A DNA stretch of 64,000 bases from Planococcus versutus (GTDB taxonomy: Bacteria; Bacillota; Bacilli; Bacillales_A; Planococcaceae). A model generated the notes under the pieces. That model made no database searches. It was given only the letters and a program-made list of their open reading frames with translations, and had not been told where the DNA came from. The stretch spans positions 2,706,001 through 2,770,000 of the forward strand of contig NZ_CP016540.2 of the NCBI RefSeq assembly GCF_001186155.3. The letters run 5' to 3'. Position 1 is the first letter of the stretch. Every line of letters starts with the position of its first letter. Below, piece by piece: positions 19,001-27,048 of this stretch. The position numbers and the translations under genes were made by a program.

Positions 19001-21160
19001 CTATTCGGTTTGACCTAATAATTTTTTTAATGCGTCTGCCATCGCTGTATTTTGTGGTGCTTCGTCTTGTTGATTCATGTATTTATTGACGTCTTTTTTA
19101 TTCGCTTTTGATTGGCCGGACTTTTTACGTTTTTCAAATGCTGACAGTTTTTCACGGTGACCGCATTTGCAAACAAAAATTTTGCCATCGCCTTCGCCTT
19201 GCATTTCTAACTTCTTATGGCAATTCGGACAACGTGCATTGGTTTGCATCGCGATTTGTTTTTTGTAGCCACATTCGCGGTCTTGGCAGACGTTCATCTT
19301 GCCACGCTTACCGTTGACTTCAAGCAGTGGCTTGCCGCAATCTGGGCACATTTTGCCAGTGATGTTATCGTGTTTGAATTTCTTATCGCTCTTTTTAATA
19401 GCTGACACTGAATTCTCGGAAAAAGCGATCATTTCTTTCATAAATTGTTCTTTTTTCATTTGACCTTTCGCAATTTTCGTTAGTTGCTGTTCCCAATCAG
19501 CAGTAAGTTTCGGTGACTTTAAGTCTTCAGGAACAAGCTCCAACAATTGGCGTCCTTTTGACGTAATCGTCAAATCCTTGCCTTTTTTCTCGATCAGGAA
19601 CGTATTGAATAATTTATCAATGACATCAGCTCGTGTGGCTACTGTACCAAGTCCCCCAACTTCGCCCAAAGTTTGAATGACTTCTTTAGTTTCACCACTC
19701 ATAAACTGTGCCGGATTTTCCATGGCACCAAGTAACGTTCCTTCATTGAAAAATGCAGGTGGCTTGGTTTTGCCATCGGTTAATGCAATGCCTTTGAGCG
19801 TCAGCTTTTGGTTTTTTTCAAACGCAGGCAACGTCGTGTCGCTACTATCATCTTCATCTTTATAAATGCGTTTCCAGCCTTCGTTGCGAACGGTATTGCC
19901 TTTCGCTTGGAACGTTTCGCCTCCAGCCGTTAGCTTGACCGTCGTTTGATCAAATTCGTATTGCGGATAAAATACTGCAAGGAAACGTTTAACGATCATG
20001 TCGTATAATTTATGCTCTTTGTCGGATAAATCGTGTAGTGGCGGCGTTTCTTCTGTCGGAATAATGGCGTGGTGATCAGACACTTTCGCGTCATCAATAA
20101 TGCCTTTTTGCGGTGCCACTGGATTTTTCAAAATCATTGCCGACAAACTGCGGTACGGTCCGACTTGCACCGCTTTCACACGATCTTTTAACGTATCGCG
20201 CATATCACTCGTCAAATGCTTCGAGTCCGTCCGCGGATACGTGACGATTTTATAGCGCTCATATAACCCTTGAAGCGTGTTAAGTGTTTCTTTCGCCGAC
20301 CAGCTATAGCGCTTATAAGCTTCTTTTTGCAGTTCAGTCAAGTCGAATAAAGGTGGTGCCGGCTGACGTTTCGGCGTGATTTTAATGTCCGTCACTGTGC
20401 CTTCGTGTGTGTTTTCAAGTTTGGTGAATAGCTTGTCGATTTTTTCTTTATCAAAAGACTGTGTGGAGTTGCCGTCTGTCCATGTAAATGCTGCTTGGTC
20501 CGTAACTGCTTGCATGCCGTAGTAAGGTTTCGGCTGAAAGTTGCGAATTTGTTTTTCACGTTCTGCAATCATGGCAAGCGTTGGCGTTTGTACGCGCCCT
20601 GTTGATAATTGCGCATTGTATTTAACAGTTAGTGCGCGTGTTGCGTTAATGCCGACAACCCAATCCGCTTCTGCGCGTGCTACAGCTGCTGCGTAAAGAT
20701 TTTCGTAGACGCGTCCGTCTTTTAAGTTATTAAAACCGTCTTTGATGGCTTTGTCGGTAACCGATGAAATCCATAACCGTTTAACGGGTTTGTGTGTATT
20801 GGTTTTTTCTAAAATCCAACGGGCGACAAGTTCACCTTCGCGGCCAGCATCTGTTGCGATGATGATTTCTTTGACATCGCCGCGCTGCAATTGAGATTTA
20901 ACGGCATTAAATTGTTTCATCGATTGTTTGATTGGCACCAATTTAAATGGTTTTGGAATAATCGGCAAAGTATCCATTTTCCATTCTTTAAAATCGTTGT
21001 TGTATTGCTCTGGCTGCGCATGCGTCACCAAATGGCCGAGTGCCCACGTGACGATATACTGTTTGCCTTCTAAATAGCCGTTGCCTTTTTGTTCGCACCC
21101 TAATACACGCGCAATGTCACGTGCGACGGATGGCTTTTCTGCTAAAACGATTGATTTCAT
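19001..21160 (-). CDS. topB: DNA topoisomerase III (type IA)
   Basis: A 719-residue type IA topoisomerase that relaxes and decatenates DNA through a single-strand break. The Toprim domain opens with IVLAEKPSVARDIA, with acidic metal residues in ATDAGREGE (102-110). The active-site tyrosine is Tyr308 in IVTYPRTDS. The C-terminal third holds two zinc-ribbon-like clusters: CPDCGKPLL...CQDRECGYKK and CPNCHKKLE...CKCGHREKL. AGGGTGA precedes the ATG. Length agrees with Bacillus TopB. GACAGTA array B lies 79 nt upstream of its start. Confidence 0.95.
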   Translation of the reverse strand: MKSIVLAEKPSVARDIARVLGCEQKGNGYLEGKQYIVTWALGHLVTHAQPEQYNNDFKEWKMDTLPIIPKPFKLVPIKQSMKQFNAVKSQLQRGDVKEIIIATDAGREGELVARWILEKTNTHKPVKRLWISSVTDKAIKDGFNNLKDGRVYENLYAAAVARAEADWVVGINATRALTVKYNAQLSTGRVQTPTLAMIAEREKQIRNFQPKPYYGMQAVTDQAAFTWTDGNSTQSFDKEKIDKLFTKLENTHEGTVTDIKITPKRQPAPPLFDLTELQKEAYKRYSWSAKETLNTLQGLYERYKIVTYPRTDSKHLTSDMRDTLKDRVKAVQVGPYRSLSAMILKNPVAPQKGIIDDAKVSDHHAIIPTEETPPLHDLSDKEHKLYDMIVKRFLAVFYPQYEFDQTTVKLTAGGETFQAKGNTVRNEGWKRIYKDEDDSSDTTLPAFEKNQKLTLKGIALTDGKTKPPAFFNEGTLLGAMENPAQFMSGETKEVIQTLGEVGGLGTVATRADVIDKLFNTFLIEKKGKDLTITSKGRQLLELVPEDLKSPKLTADWEQQLTKIAKGQMKKEQFMKEMIAFSENSVSAIKKSDKKFKHDNITGKMCPDCGKPLLEVNGKRGKMNVCQDRECGYKKQIAMQTNARCPNCHKKLEMQGEGDGKIFVCKCGHREKLSAFEKRKKSGQSKANKKDVNKYMNQQDEAPQNTAMADALKKLLGQTE

Positions 21161-21238
21161 TTATATTCACCCTCATTTCTATTGTGATTAGTGTAACATT
21201 TTCTGTTGGGACTGGCTTTTCAGAAGTGTTTTTGGGGG

Positions 21239-21331
21239 AGACAGTATTTCTCGAATTTAGACAGTATTTGGTCGAATCTGGACAGTATTCTAGTGTATTT
21301 GGACAGTATTCCAATCCACTCCGACAGTACT
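21239..21331 (+). repeat. GACAGTA array B, five units, 20-21 nt period
   Basis: Units begin at 21239, 21259, 21280, 21301 and 21322 (steps 20, 21, 21, 21), reading AGACAGTATT twice, GGACAGTATT twice and CGACAGTACT last. It is followed by TTCCAATAAC, nearly the same as the flank after array C. It lies in the divergent region between topB (leftward) and the NERD gene (rightward). Confidence 0.9.
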
Positions 21332-21412
21332 TCCAATAACTTCAAATTCCACTTGCACAACACGCACATTCTAGCTATATTAAAAGTAATTTCACATAAA
21401 GGAGAGGATCGA

Positions 21413-22360
21413 TTGATCATTAAAACGCGCACCAAGCCCCCTGAAATTTTCCAACTGGAAAGTTTGCTTCAACGAACACCCACTAGTCATCCACAACATG
21501 CCCACTGGACAGAAAAACTTCGACGCATTACAGCCGGATACCACGGTGAATTGCGCGTAGACTCCTTTTGGCACGAAATTGAGCTCTCGTTGCCGCATTA
21601 TTTCATCCACGACTTATTCATCCAAAAAGAGAAGTCTTCCCATCAAATTGATAGTGTTCTTGTGACTAGTCGATTTGTATTGGCTTTGGAAATCAAAAGC
21701 ATTTCCGGCTTACTCAATTTCGATCCTACCTTAAGGCAATTTTCTCGAACCAATAAAGACGGCACCATTGACGGCATGCACAATCCAGACGATCAATTGC
21801 GCCGCCACGAAAAGTGGCTGGAACAATTTTTACGCAAGCAACGCATCCAGCTGCCTGTTGTCGGCGCCATCATTTTTACGTACCCATCGTCTGTGATTCA
21901 ATCTCGCGCAGGCAGTCGCATCATGATTCAGTCTTCTGGACTGCCACATCTCATGGAACAATTAGCGATTCGCTACCCACGCGATATATTGTCCAAGAAA
22001 AAAACTGAGACACTTGCACAAAACATACTGACGCTTCACTCAATAAAACCATTTATCTCACTCGGACTGACAGATTCGTTTTCGCCTGGCGTATTGTGTC
22101 CCAACTGTCCACGTTGCGTATTGCATTATCGTGGTGGAAAGTGGCGTTGTCAGGATTGTCAGCATTTTGATCTTATCGCGCATCTGGATGCGCTCAGGCA
22201 ATACCGCAGTTTGGTCAAACCGACGATCAGCAACCGAGAGTTTCGCGATTTTACCGGAATTACGTCGCCATCGATTGCTTCAAAGCTATTAACCAGCACG
22301 AAAATGCCGTATCACGGTAGTTTTAAAGATCGGCAGTATGTGATTCCGGAGGTGTTTTAG
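21413..22360 (+). CDS. NERD-domain (nuclease-related) protein with C-terminal zinc ribbon
   Basis: A 315-residue protein. The start is TTG at 21413, set by AAAGGAGAGG five nt upstream; reading further upstream would run into array B. The NERD domain (about 42-160) shows the restriction-endonuclease-like pattern: GEL with Glu45, HQIDSVLV with Asp80, and ALEIKS with Glu93 and Lys95. A zinc ribbon follows (Cys229-x2-Cys232, Cys246-x2-Cys249). The last 60 residues may form a small DNA-binding domain. The intact acidic-Lys core suggests a nuclease, but NERD activities are poorly known. It is monocistronic and flanked directly by arrays B and C. Confidence 0.8.
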   Translation: MIIKTRTKPPEIFQLESLLQRTPTSHPQHAHWTEKLRRITAGYHGELRVDSFWHEIELSLPHYFIHDLFIQKEKSSHQIDSVLVTSRFVLALEIKSISGLLNFDPTLRQFSRTNKDGTIDGMHNPDDQLRRHEKWLEQFLRKQRIQLPVVGAIIFTYPSSVIQSRAGSRIMIQSSGLPHLMEQLAIRYPRDILSKKKTETLAQNILTLHSIKPFISLGLTDSFSPGVLCPNCPRCVLHYRGGKWRCQDCQHFDLIAHLDALRQYRSLVKPTISNREFRDFTGITSPSIASKLLTSTKMPYHGSFKDRQYVIPEVF

Positions 22361-22365
22361 CGTTT

Positions 22366-22458
22366 CGACAGTATTTTTGTGATTTGGACAGTATGTGATC
22401 GAATTCGGACAGTATTCCGGTACATTCCGACAGTATTTCGCTTTACCTCGACAGTAAG
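22366..22458 (+). repeat. GACAGTA array C, five units, 20-21 nt period
   Basis: Units begin at 22366, 22386, 22407, 22428 and 22449 (steps 20, 21, 21, 21): CGACAGTATT, GGACAGTATG, GGACAGTATT, CGACAGTATT and CGACAGTAAG. It starts 5 nt after the NERD-gene stop and is followed by TCCAATAAATGG. It has the same orientation as arrays A and B. Confidence 0.9.
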
Positions 22459-22510
22459 TCCAATAAATGGAATAAATTATTAATCTATTTCAAGTAAAAT
22501 CCAAAAAGAA

Positions 22511-22536
22511 GAAACCTCCCACACCCGGGAGGTTTC
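22511..22536. terminator. Terminator between NERD gene and FMN reductase
   Basis: A perfect 10-bp stem GAAACCTCCC/GGGAGGTTTC with a 6-nt loop. The minus-strand 3' side is T-rich (TTCTTCTTTTT), so it mainly ends the FMN reductase transcript. Confidence 0.75.
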
Positions 22537-22538
22537 GT

Positions 22539-23102
22539 TTAATGATTATCTAATGTTTCTTTCGACAAATGCTTACTCATCTCGGCGTATTGCACAAAAA
22601 CGCGTGCCAATTCACGCAAGCGGTTGTGAACATCTTCGCTAATAATCGCATTGGTTTCATCAAAATGGCTAGTATGTGTGTATACATAATTTGGCGTCAC
22701 CAGGCAACGGAAATAATCAAGAATTGGCTTGAGCTGATTTTCGATGACCAAGTGATGTTGGTACGTACCGCCGTTTGCTACGATAGATACCGGTTTGTAA
22801 CGCATCGCACGCGGATGCAACATGTCAAATGTATTTTTCAAAACGCCTGGAATCGATCCTTGGAAAATAGGAGTTGCGATAATGTAGCCATCTGCCTCTT
22901 CAAAGCGATGAACCATTTCTTGCATACTTTCATTGTATTCTTCAAGCTTTCGACCATCGACGAATTGGTGATCGTAGTCGGCCAGCTTCAATAGTTTTAA
23001 TTCCATTTCTGGATTTGCTTTGTTGATGTAAATTTGAACTTGTTCTAAGATGGCACCAGTTTTGCTGCCGATAATTGTTCCGTCTACTAATAAAACCTTC
23101 AT
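22539..23102 (-). CDS. NADPH-dependent FMN reductase family protein
   Basis: A 187-residue flavodoxin-like oxidoreductase. The FMN phosphate loop is at the N-terminus (VDGTIIGSKTGAILEQV), and the second FMN-contact segment ATPIFQGSIPGVLKNTFD is typical of the SsuE/azoreductase-like NADPH-dependent FMN reductase family. It probably transfers electrons from NAD(P)H to flavin or a quinone/azo substrate in the cytoplasm; the physiological acceptor cannot be told from sequence. It is monocistronic, with AAGGAGG upstream of the ATG. Confidence 0.75.
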   Translation of the reverse strand: MKVLLVDGTIIGSKTGAILEQVQIYINKANPEMELKLLKLADYDHQFVDGRKLEEYNESMQEMVHRFEEADGYIIATPIFQGSIPGVLKNTFDMLHPRAMRYKPVSIVANGGTYQHHLVIENQLKPILDYFRCLVTPNYVYTHTSHFDETNAIISEDVHNRLRELARVFVQYAEMSKHLSKETLDNH

Positions 23103-23243
23103 AATTTGATGTCCTCCTTAAAATACGTAAGTGCCAAGCTGGCAATCTACATTTATGTAGGCAACGTTAAAACATTCGTTTGTCTTCATCATAACAAACC
23201 CTGTTTGACAATACGTACCAAACTTACTTTTAAGAGAAAAACT

Positions 23244-25082
23244 TCATTCTTTAGTCTGAGTTCCATTTTTAGAGCGTTTGTTTTCTATGCGTTCTTTTGT
23301 CCGGTCAGACTCAGGAGCAGCAGCGGTAAAGCTTACAATTGTATCGCCCGCTTTTGGCTCGAGTTTGTTGTTTTGTGCGAAAAACTCAATTTTGCCTTGT
23401 GCGAAATGAACAAACAATGGAATCGTATCATCTGCCCATTTCACTTTAAAGTCTTCGTACGTAAATTGCTCCGTCAATTGTGTTTTACGCATCGTGTAGC
23501 CTTCTGCTGCTTTCATTTCCAACTCGTAAATGCTCCAATCTTCCCCGAACAAAGTTCGACCACTTAGCGAAGAGTGAAAGTCGTTTGGATCTCCTTCTTG
23601 AATCGCAGTTTGGTAAAGATTCGCACGACCCATCTCTGGAACAAAGTTATTAACGACCAATGCGTTATAAGCATCTGTTTCTGTCGCGACTAGCATTGTT
23701 TCATAAGGCGTTAAATCTACTTCGTAATCTGTGTGTTCAGACAAAATTTCTCCTGTATACGTTTTTAATCCAACGTGACGTGCTTCTTGCAAGCGCCCCC
23801 ACGAAGAATCAATAATCAACACGCTTTTTTCAAAATCCGATAAGACTTTTCCAAGAAGTGTCGCAAAACGGCTTGCCCCAATGATGATGACACCTGGGTC
23901 AACTGCTGCTACAAGTCCTAATTTTTTGCCTACCCAGCCGATCGTAAAACCGTGAACAATTACAGTAGAAAACACTAAAGCGAAGGTCAGTGCTGTTAGC
24001 AATTCCGCATCTTGAAATCCAGCGTCCAAAAGAACACCTGCGAAATAACCCGAAACTGTTAACGCCACAATGCCGCGCGGTGCAATCCAACCAACCAGCG
24101 TTTTTTCTTGAATTGTCAAGTCGGTGCCAATCGTCGACAGCCAAATAGAAAGTGGGCGAACGACAAACAACATTGCTAGTACAAAAGCCACTACTTGCCA
24201 ATTGAATATACTAACTAACACTTCGATCGTTAACGAAGCGGTCAACATGACGAAAATACTGGAAATAAGCAAGACGGAAATATTTTCTTTAAAATGACGC
24301 ATATCGTTAATTGAAGCAATGTTCATATTAGCCATGATCATCCCCATGGCTGTCACTGCTAACAGCCCTGTTTCGTGCATAACAATATCCGAAACAACAA
24401 AAGTCAGTAACACGACGCCAAAAACCATTGGCGCTTTTAAGAATTCAGGAACTTGTCCTTTTTCAAACATCATTCCCATCAACGCACCAGCCCCAGCTCC
24501 AAGTGCAACAGCAAATAGAGAAGCTAAGAAAAACAGTCCAAAAGCACCGGCTGTTTCAGCTCCAATAGCAAACAATACAAACTGAAACGCGAACAAAGCA
24601 AGTAATGCACCAAAAGGATCGACGATAATGCCCTCCCATTTCAAAATGGCTGCAGGACGCGACTTTAACTTGGCTTGTCGAAGCATGGGCAAAATAACAG
24701 TCGGTCCTGTCACAATAAATAATCCACCAATGACAAATGCGACACCAAGTGAAAGACCTGCAATATAATGTGCTGCAAGCGACCCAGCAATCCAAGCAAT
24801 AAACGCGCCGATTGTCACAATCCGTAAGATGGGTTTATTGAAAGTGCGGATTTCTTTAAAATTTAAATTTAAACTACCTTCAAACAAGATGATGGCAACT
24901 GCTAGTGAAACGAATGGATCAAATAATTCTCCAAAACTTTTAGCAGGATCAATCACACCAAAAACAGGTCCCACAAGAAGTCCAGCAATGGACATCAAAA
25001 CAATCGCAGGAAGCTGAAGACGCCAAGCAACCCATTGGGAAAGCACTCCTAAGAAAATAATGAGCATTAAATCGAATAACAA
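23244..25082 (-). CDS. CPA1-type cation:proton antiporter with C-terminal TrkA-N-like domain
   Basis: A protein of about 612 residues. The first 400 form 12 or so helices of the Na+/H+ exchanger fold, with acidic residues in transport-core segments such as GPTVILPML and WEGIIVDPFGALLALFAFQ. The C-terminal 200 residues contain a Rossmann-like regulatory domain (VIIIGASRFATLLGKVL) resembling TrkA-N, then a hydrophilic tail. It would exchange Na+ or K+ for protons for pH and salt balance. The start is uncertain: TTG at 25082 lies 18 nt from GGAAG, whereas an in-frame ATT at 25091 has ideal 9-nt spacing. Confidence 0.8.
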   Translation of the reverse strand: MLFDLMLIIFLGVLSQWVAWRLQLPAIVLMSIAGLLVGPVFGVIDPAKSFGELFDPFVSLAVAIILFEGSLNLNFKEIRTFNKPILRIVTIGAFIAWIAGSLAAHYIAGLSLGVAFVIGGLFIVTGPTVILPMLRQAKLKSRPAAILKWEGIIVDPFGALLALFAFQFVLFAIGAETAGAFGLFFLASLFAVALGAGAGALMGMMFEKGQVPEFLKAPMVFGVVLLTFVVSDIVMHETGLLAVTAMGMIMANMNIASINDMRHFKENISVLLISSIFVMLTASLTIEVLVSIFNWQVVAFVLAMLFVVRPLSIWLSTIGTDLTIQEKTLVGWIAPRGIVALTVSGYFAGVLLDAGFQDAELLTALTFALVFSTVIVHGFTIGWVGKKLGLVAAVDPGVIIIGASRFATLLGKVLSDFEKSVLIIDSSWGRLQEARHVGLKTYTGEILSEHTDYEVDLTPYETMLVATETDAYNALVVNNFVPEMGRANLYQTAIQEGDPNDFHSSLSGRTLFGEDWSIYELEMKAAEGYTMRKTQLTEQFTYEDFKVKWADDTIPLFVHFAQGKIEFFAQNNKLEPKAGDTIVSFTAAAPESDRTKERIENKRSKNGTQTKE

Positions 25083-25213
25083 AGTATCAATAACAGGTCA
25101 CTTCCTTTTTGTTCTTTTTGGCAGTATACAAGTATTATATACTGAATGAAAATCGTCATGCATTCAACTTTTCTGCTTTTGTGTTACAATGGTAGAAAAA
25201 TAAGGGTGATTTT

Positions 25214-25396
25214 GTGAACAAGCGGGAATTGGAATATGCAATTGCTGAGCTGAAGATGGATTATGTTCGTCATCAAGGCGATATCGAAAAGCTAGAGACG
25301 ACTGGACACGACGGCATGGTAGAGAAGGCAGAATTACGTTTAGAAAAAATGGAACTACAACTTGCGGAATTAAACAAAAAACTCGCGGATCTGTAA
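25214..25396 (+). CDS. SE1832-like small coiled-coil protein
   Basis: A 60-residue, highly charged helical protein starting at GTG (25214) after AAGGGTGA. Nearly the whole length is predicted helix with heptad-like leucines (ELEYAIAELKMDYVR, KMELQLAELNKKLADL), suggesting a coiled-coil dimer. It resembles the short SE1832 family of Bacillales from memory. Function is unknown. The terminator begins inside the last codons, so it forms its own transcription unit upstream of the ABC-F gene. Confidence 0.65.
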   Translation: MNKRELEYAIAELKMDYVRHQGDIEKLETTGHDGMVEKAELRLEKMELQLAELNKKLADL

Positions 25397-25410
25397 CCGC
25401 GTTTTTTTTT
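25384..25410 (+). terminator. Terminator overlapping the SE1832-like stop
   Basis: CGCGG (25384-25388) pairs with CCGCG (25397-25401) and is followed by nine T residues. The 5' arm lies within the last codons of the small gene. Confidence 0.75.
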
Positions 25411-25436
25411 ATGATGATAATGGAGGAATTTATTAA

Positions 25437-27002
25437 ATGAGTTTATTAACAGTAGAAAATTTGAGCCACACGTTCGGTGACCGGACCCTATTTAACGATG
25501 TATCCTTTCGATTGGTCGAAGGTGAACATGTAGGGTTAGTCGGAGCCAATGGTGTCGGTAAATCGACAATGATGAATATTTTAACAGGAAAAATCATTCA
25601 TGATGATGGACGCGTTGAATGGCAGCCACGCACGCATTATGGTTACTTAGATCAACATACGCAATTACAACCAGGACGGTCAATTCGCGAAACGCTCCAA
25701 GACGCTTTTTTGCCTCTGTATAAGAAAGAAGCAGAACTGAATGACGTTGCGATGCAAATGGGCGATGCAGATCCTGAACGATTAGAAGAATTGCTTGAGC
25801 AAATGGCTGAAGCACAAGATGCATTGGATGCTGGTGATTTCTATACACTCGACGGCAAAGTGGAAGACATCGCACGTGGTTTGGGTCTGGATGCAATTGG
25901 ACTTGATCGCAACGTGGAAGCTCTTTCTGGTGGGCAGCGCACAAAACTGTTGCTTGCCAAACTGCTTCTTGAAAAGCCAAAAGTTTTGCTATTAGATGAG
26001 CCGACCAACTATCTCGACGAGGAGCATATTCAATGGCTTGTTAACTATTTAAAAAACTACCCACATGCCTTCCTATTGATTTCACATGATACGGAATTTA
26101 TGAGCAGTGTTACGAGCGTCATTTTCCACTTGGAATTTTCACGTTTAACTCGCTATACAGCAACTTATGAGAAATTTATTGAACTTGCAGAACTAAGCAA
26201 GCAACAGCATTTGGATGCTTATGAAAGACAAGAAGACATGATCAAAAAAACCGAGACCTTTATTGCGAAAAACAAAGCACGTGCTTCTACAACGGGTCGT
26301 GCTAAGTCGCGTCAGAAACAACTTGATCGTATGGATCGCATTGATAAGCCTGAAGTTGCAGCAAAACCGCAATTTGCTTTTAAAGAAACACGCAGCCCGA
26401 GTCGTTACGTTGTAGAAGCAGAAGCGCTATCGATTGGCTATGACAAAGCACTTCTGCCACCATTGACGTTTATGATCGAACGTGGCGAAAAAATTGCGCT
26501 TGTCGGCATGAACGGTGTCGGTAAATCGACGCTACTCAAAACAATGCTCGGCAAAATCAAACCGCTAGATGGCGATGTTCTGCGCGGAGAATATTTGACG
26601 CCAAGTTATTTCGAACAGGAAGTCAAAGCGCCAACTCATACGCCGCTGGACGAAATTTGGTCAGCTTACCCAAGTATGGACCAAGGCCAAGTACGTGGCG
26701 CACTTGCCCGTACTGGCTTGAAAAATGAGCATATCTCACGTCCAATGACGCAGTTGAGCGGTGGCGAACAAGCTAAAGTTCGTCTTTGCAAACTAATGAT
26801 GGAAGAAAGCAATTGGCTCATTTTCGATGAGCCTACGAATCACTTGGACATCGATGCAAAAGCTGAATTGAAACGTGCCATGCAAGCCTATAAAGGAACA
26901 ATCGTACTTGTTAGTCACGAGCCTGAATTTTACGAAGGACTGGCAACAAAAGTCTGGGATGTTGAAGAATGGATTTCTGCGGGTAAACCGGAAGAAGTTT
27001 AA
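25437..27002 (+). CDS. ABC-F family ATPase (YfmM-like)
   Basis: A 521-residue soluble protein with two ATPase domains and no membrane helices. First domain: Walker A GANGVGKST, signature LSGGQRTK, Walker B LLLDEPTNYLD. Second domain: GMNGVGKST, LSGGEQAK, IFDEPTNHLD. A charged linker of about 80 residues (KNKARASTTGRAKSRQK) joins them, as in ABC-F proteins that bind the ribosomal E site. The sequence is closest in memory to Bacillus subtilis YfmM. It probably assists stalled ribosomes or translation quality control; nothing points to antibiotic resistance specifically. GGAGG precedes the ATG. Confidence 0.8.
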   Translation: MSLLTVENLSHTFGDRTLFNDVSFRLVEGEHVGLVGANGVGKSTMMNILTGKIIHDDGRVEWQPRTHYGYLDQHTQLQPGRSIRETLQDAFLPLYKKEAELNDVAMQMGDADPERLEELLEQMAEAQDALDAGDFYTLDGKVEDIARGLGLDAIGLDRNVEALSGGQRTKLLLAKLLLEKPKVLLLDEPTNYLDEEHIQWLVNYLKNYPHAFLLISHDTEFMSSVTSVIFHLEFSRLTRYTATYEKFIELAELSKQQHLDAYERQEDMIKKTETFIAKNKARASTTGRAKSRQKQLDRMDRIDKPEVAAKPQFAFKETRSPSRYVVEAEALSIGYDKALLPPLTFMIERGEKIALVGMNGVGKSTLLKTMLGKIKPLDGDVLRGEYLTPSYFEQEVKAPTHTPLDEIWSAYPSMDQGQVRGALARTGLKNEHISRPMTQLSGGEQAKVRLCKLMMEESNWLIFDEPTNHLDIDAKAELKRAMQAYKGTIVLVSHEPEFYEGLATKVWDVEEWISAGKPEEV

Positions 27003-27008
27003 GAACCG

Positions 27009-27048
27009 AAAAAATGCCTCTTCTGGTTTTCCAGAAGAGGCATTTTTT
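27009..27048. terminator. Bidirectional terminator, ABC-F and PLD-like genes
   Basis: A 16-bp stem, AAAATGCCTCTTCTGG with its complement around a TTT loop, with T runs on both strands. It separates the convergent genes. Confidence 0.9.

Noticed and set aside
21117..21314. Open frames with repeating YCPN-type residues across arrays A and B
   Set aside because: They are frames through the DNA repeat; the 20/21-nt steps change frame and none has a ribosome site.
22331..22340. CGGCAGTATG near the end of the NERD gene as a sixth unit of array C
   Set aside because: It is 35 nt from the first unit, lacks the GACAG core and is coding sequence.
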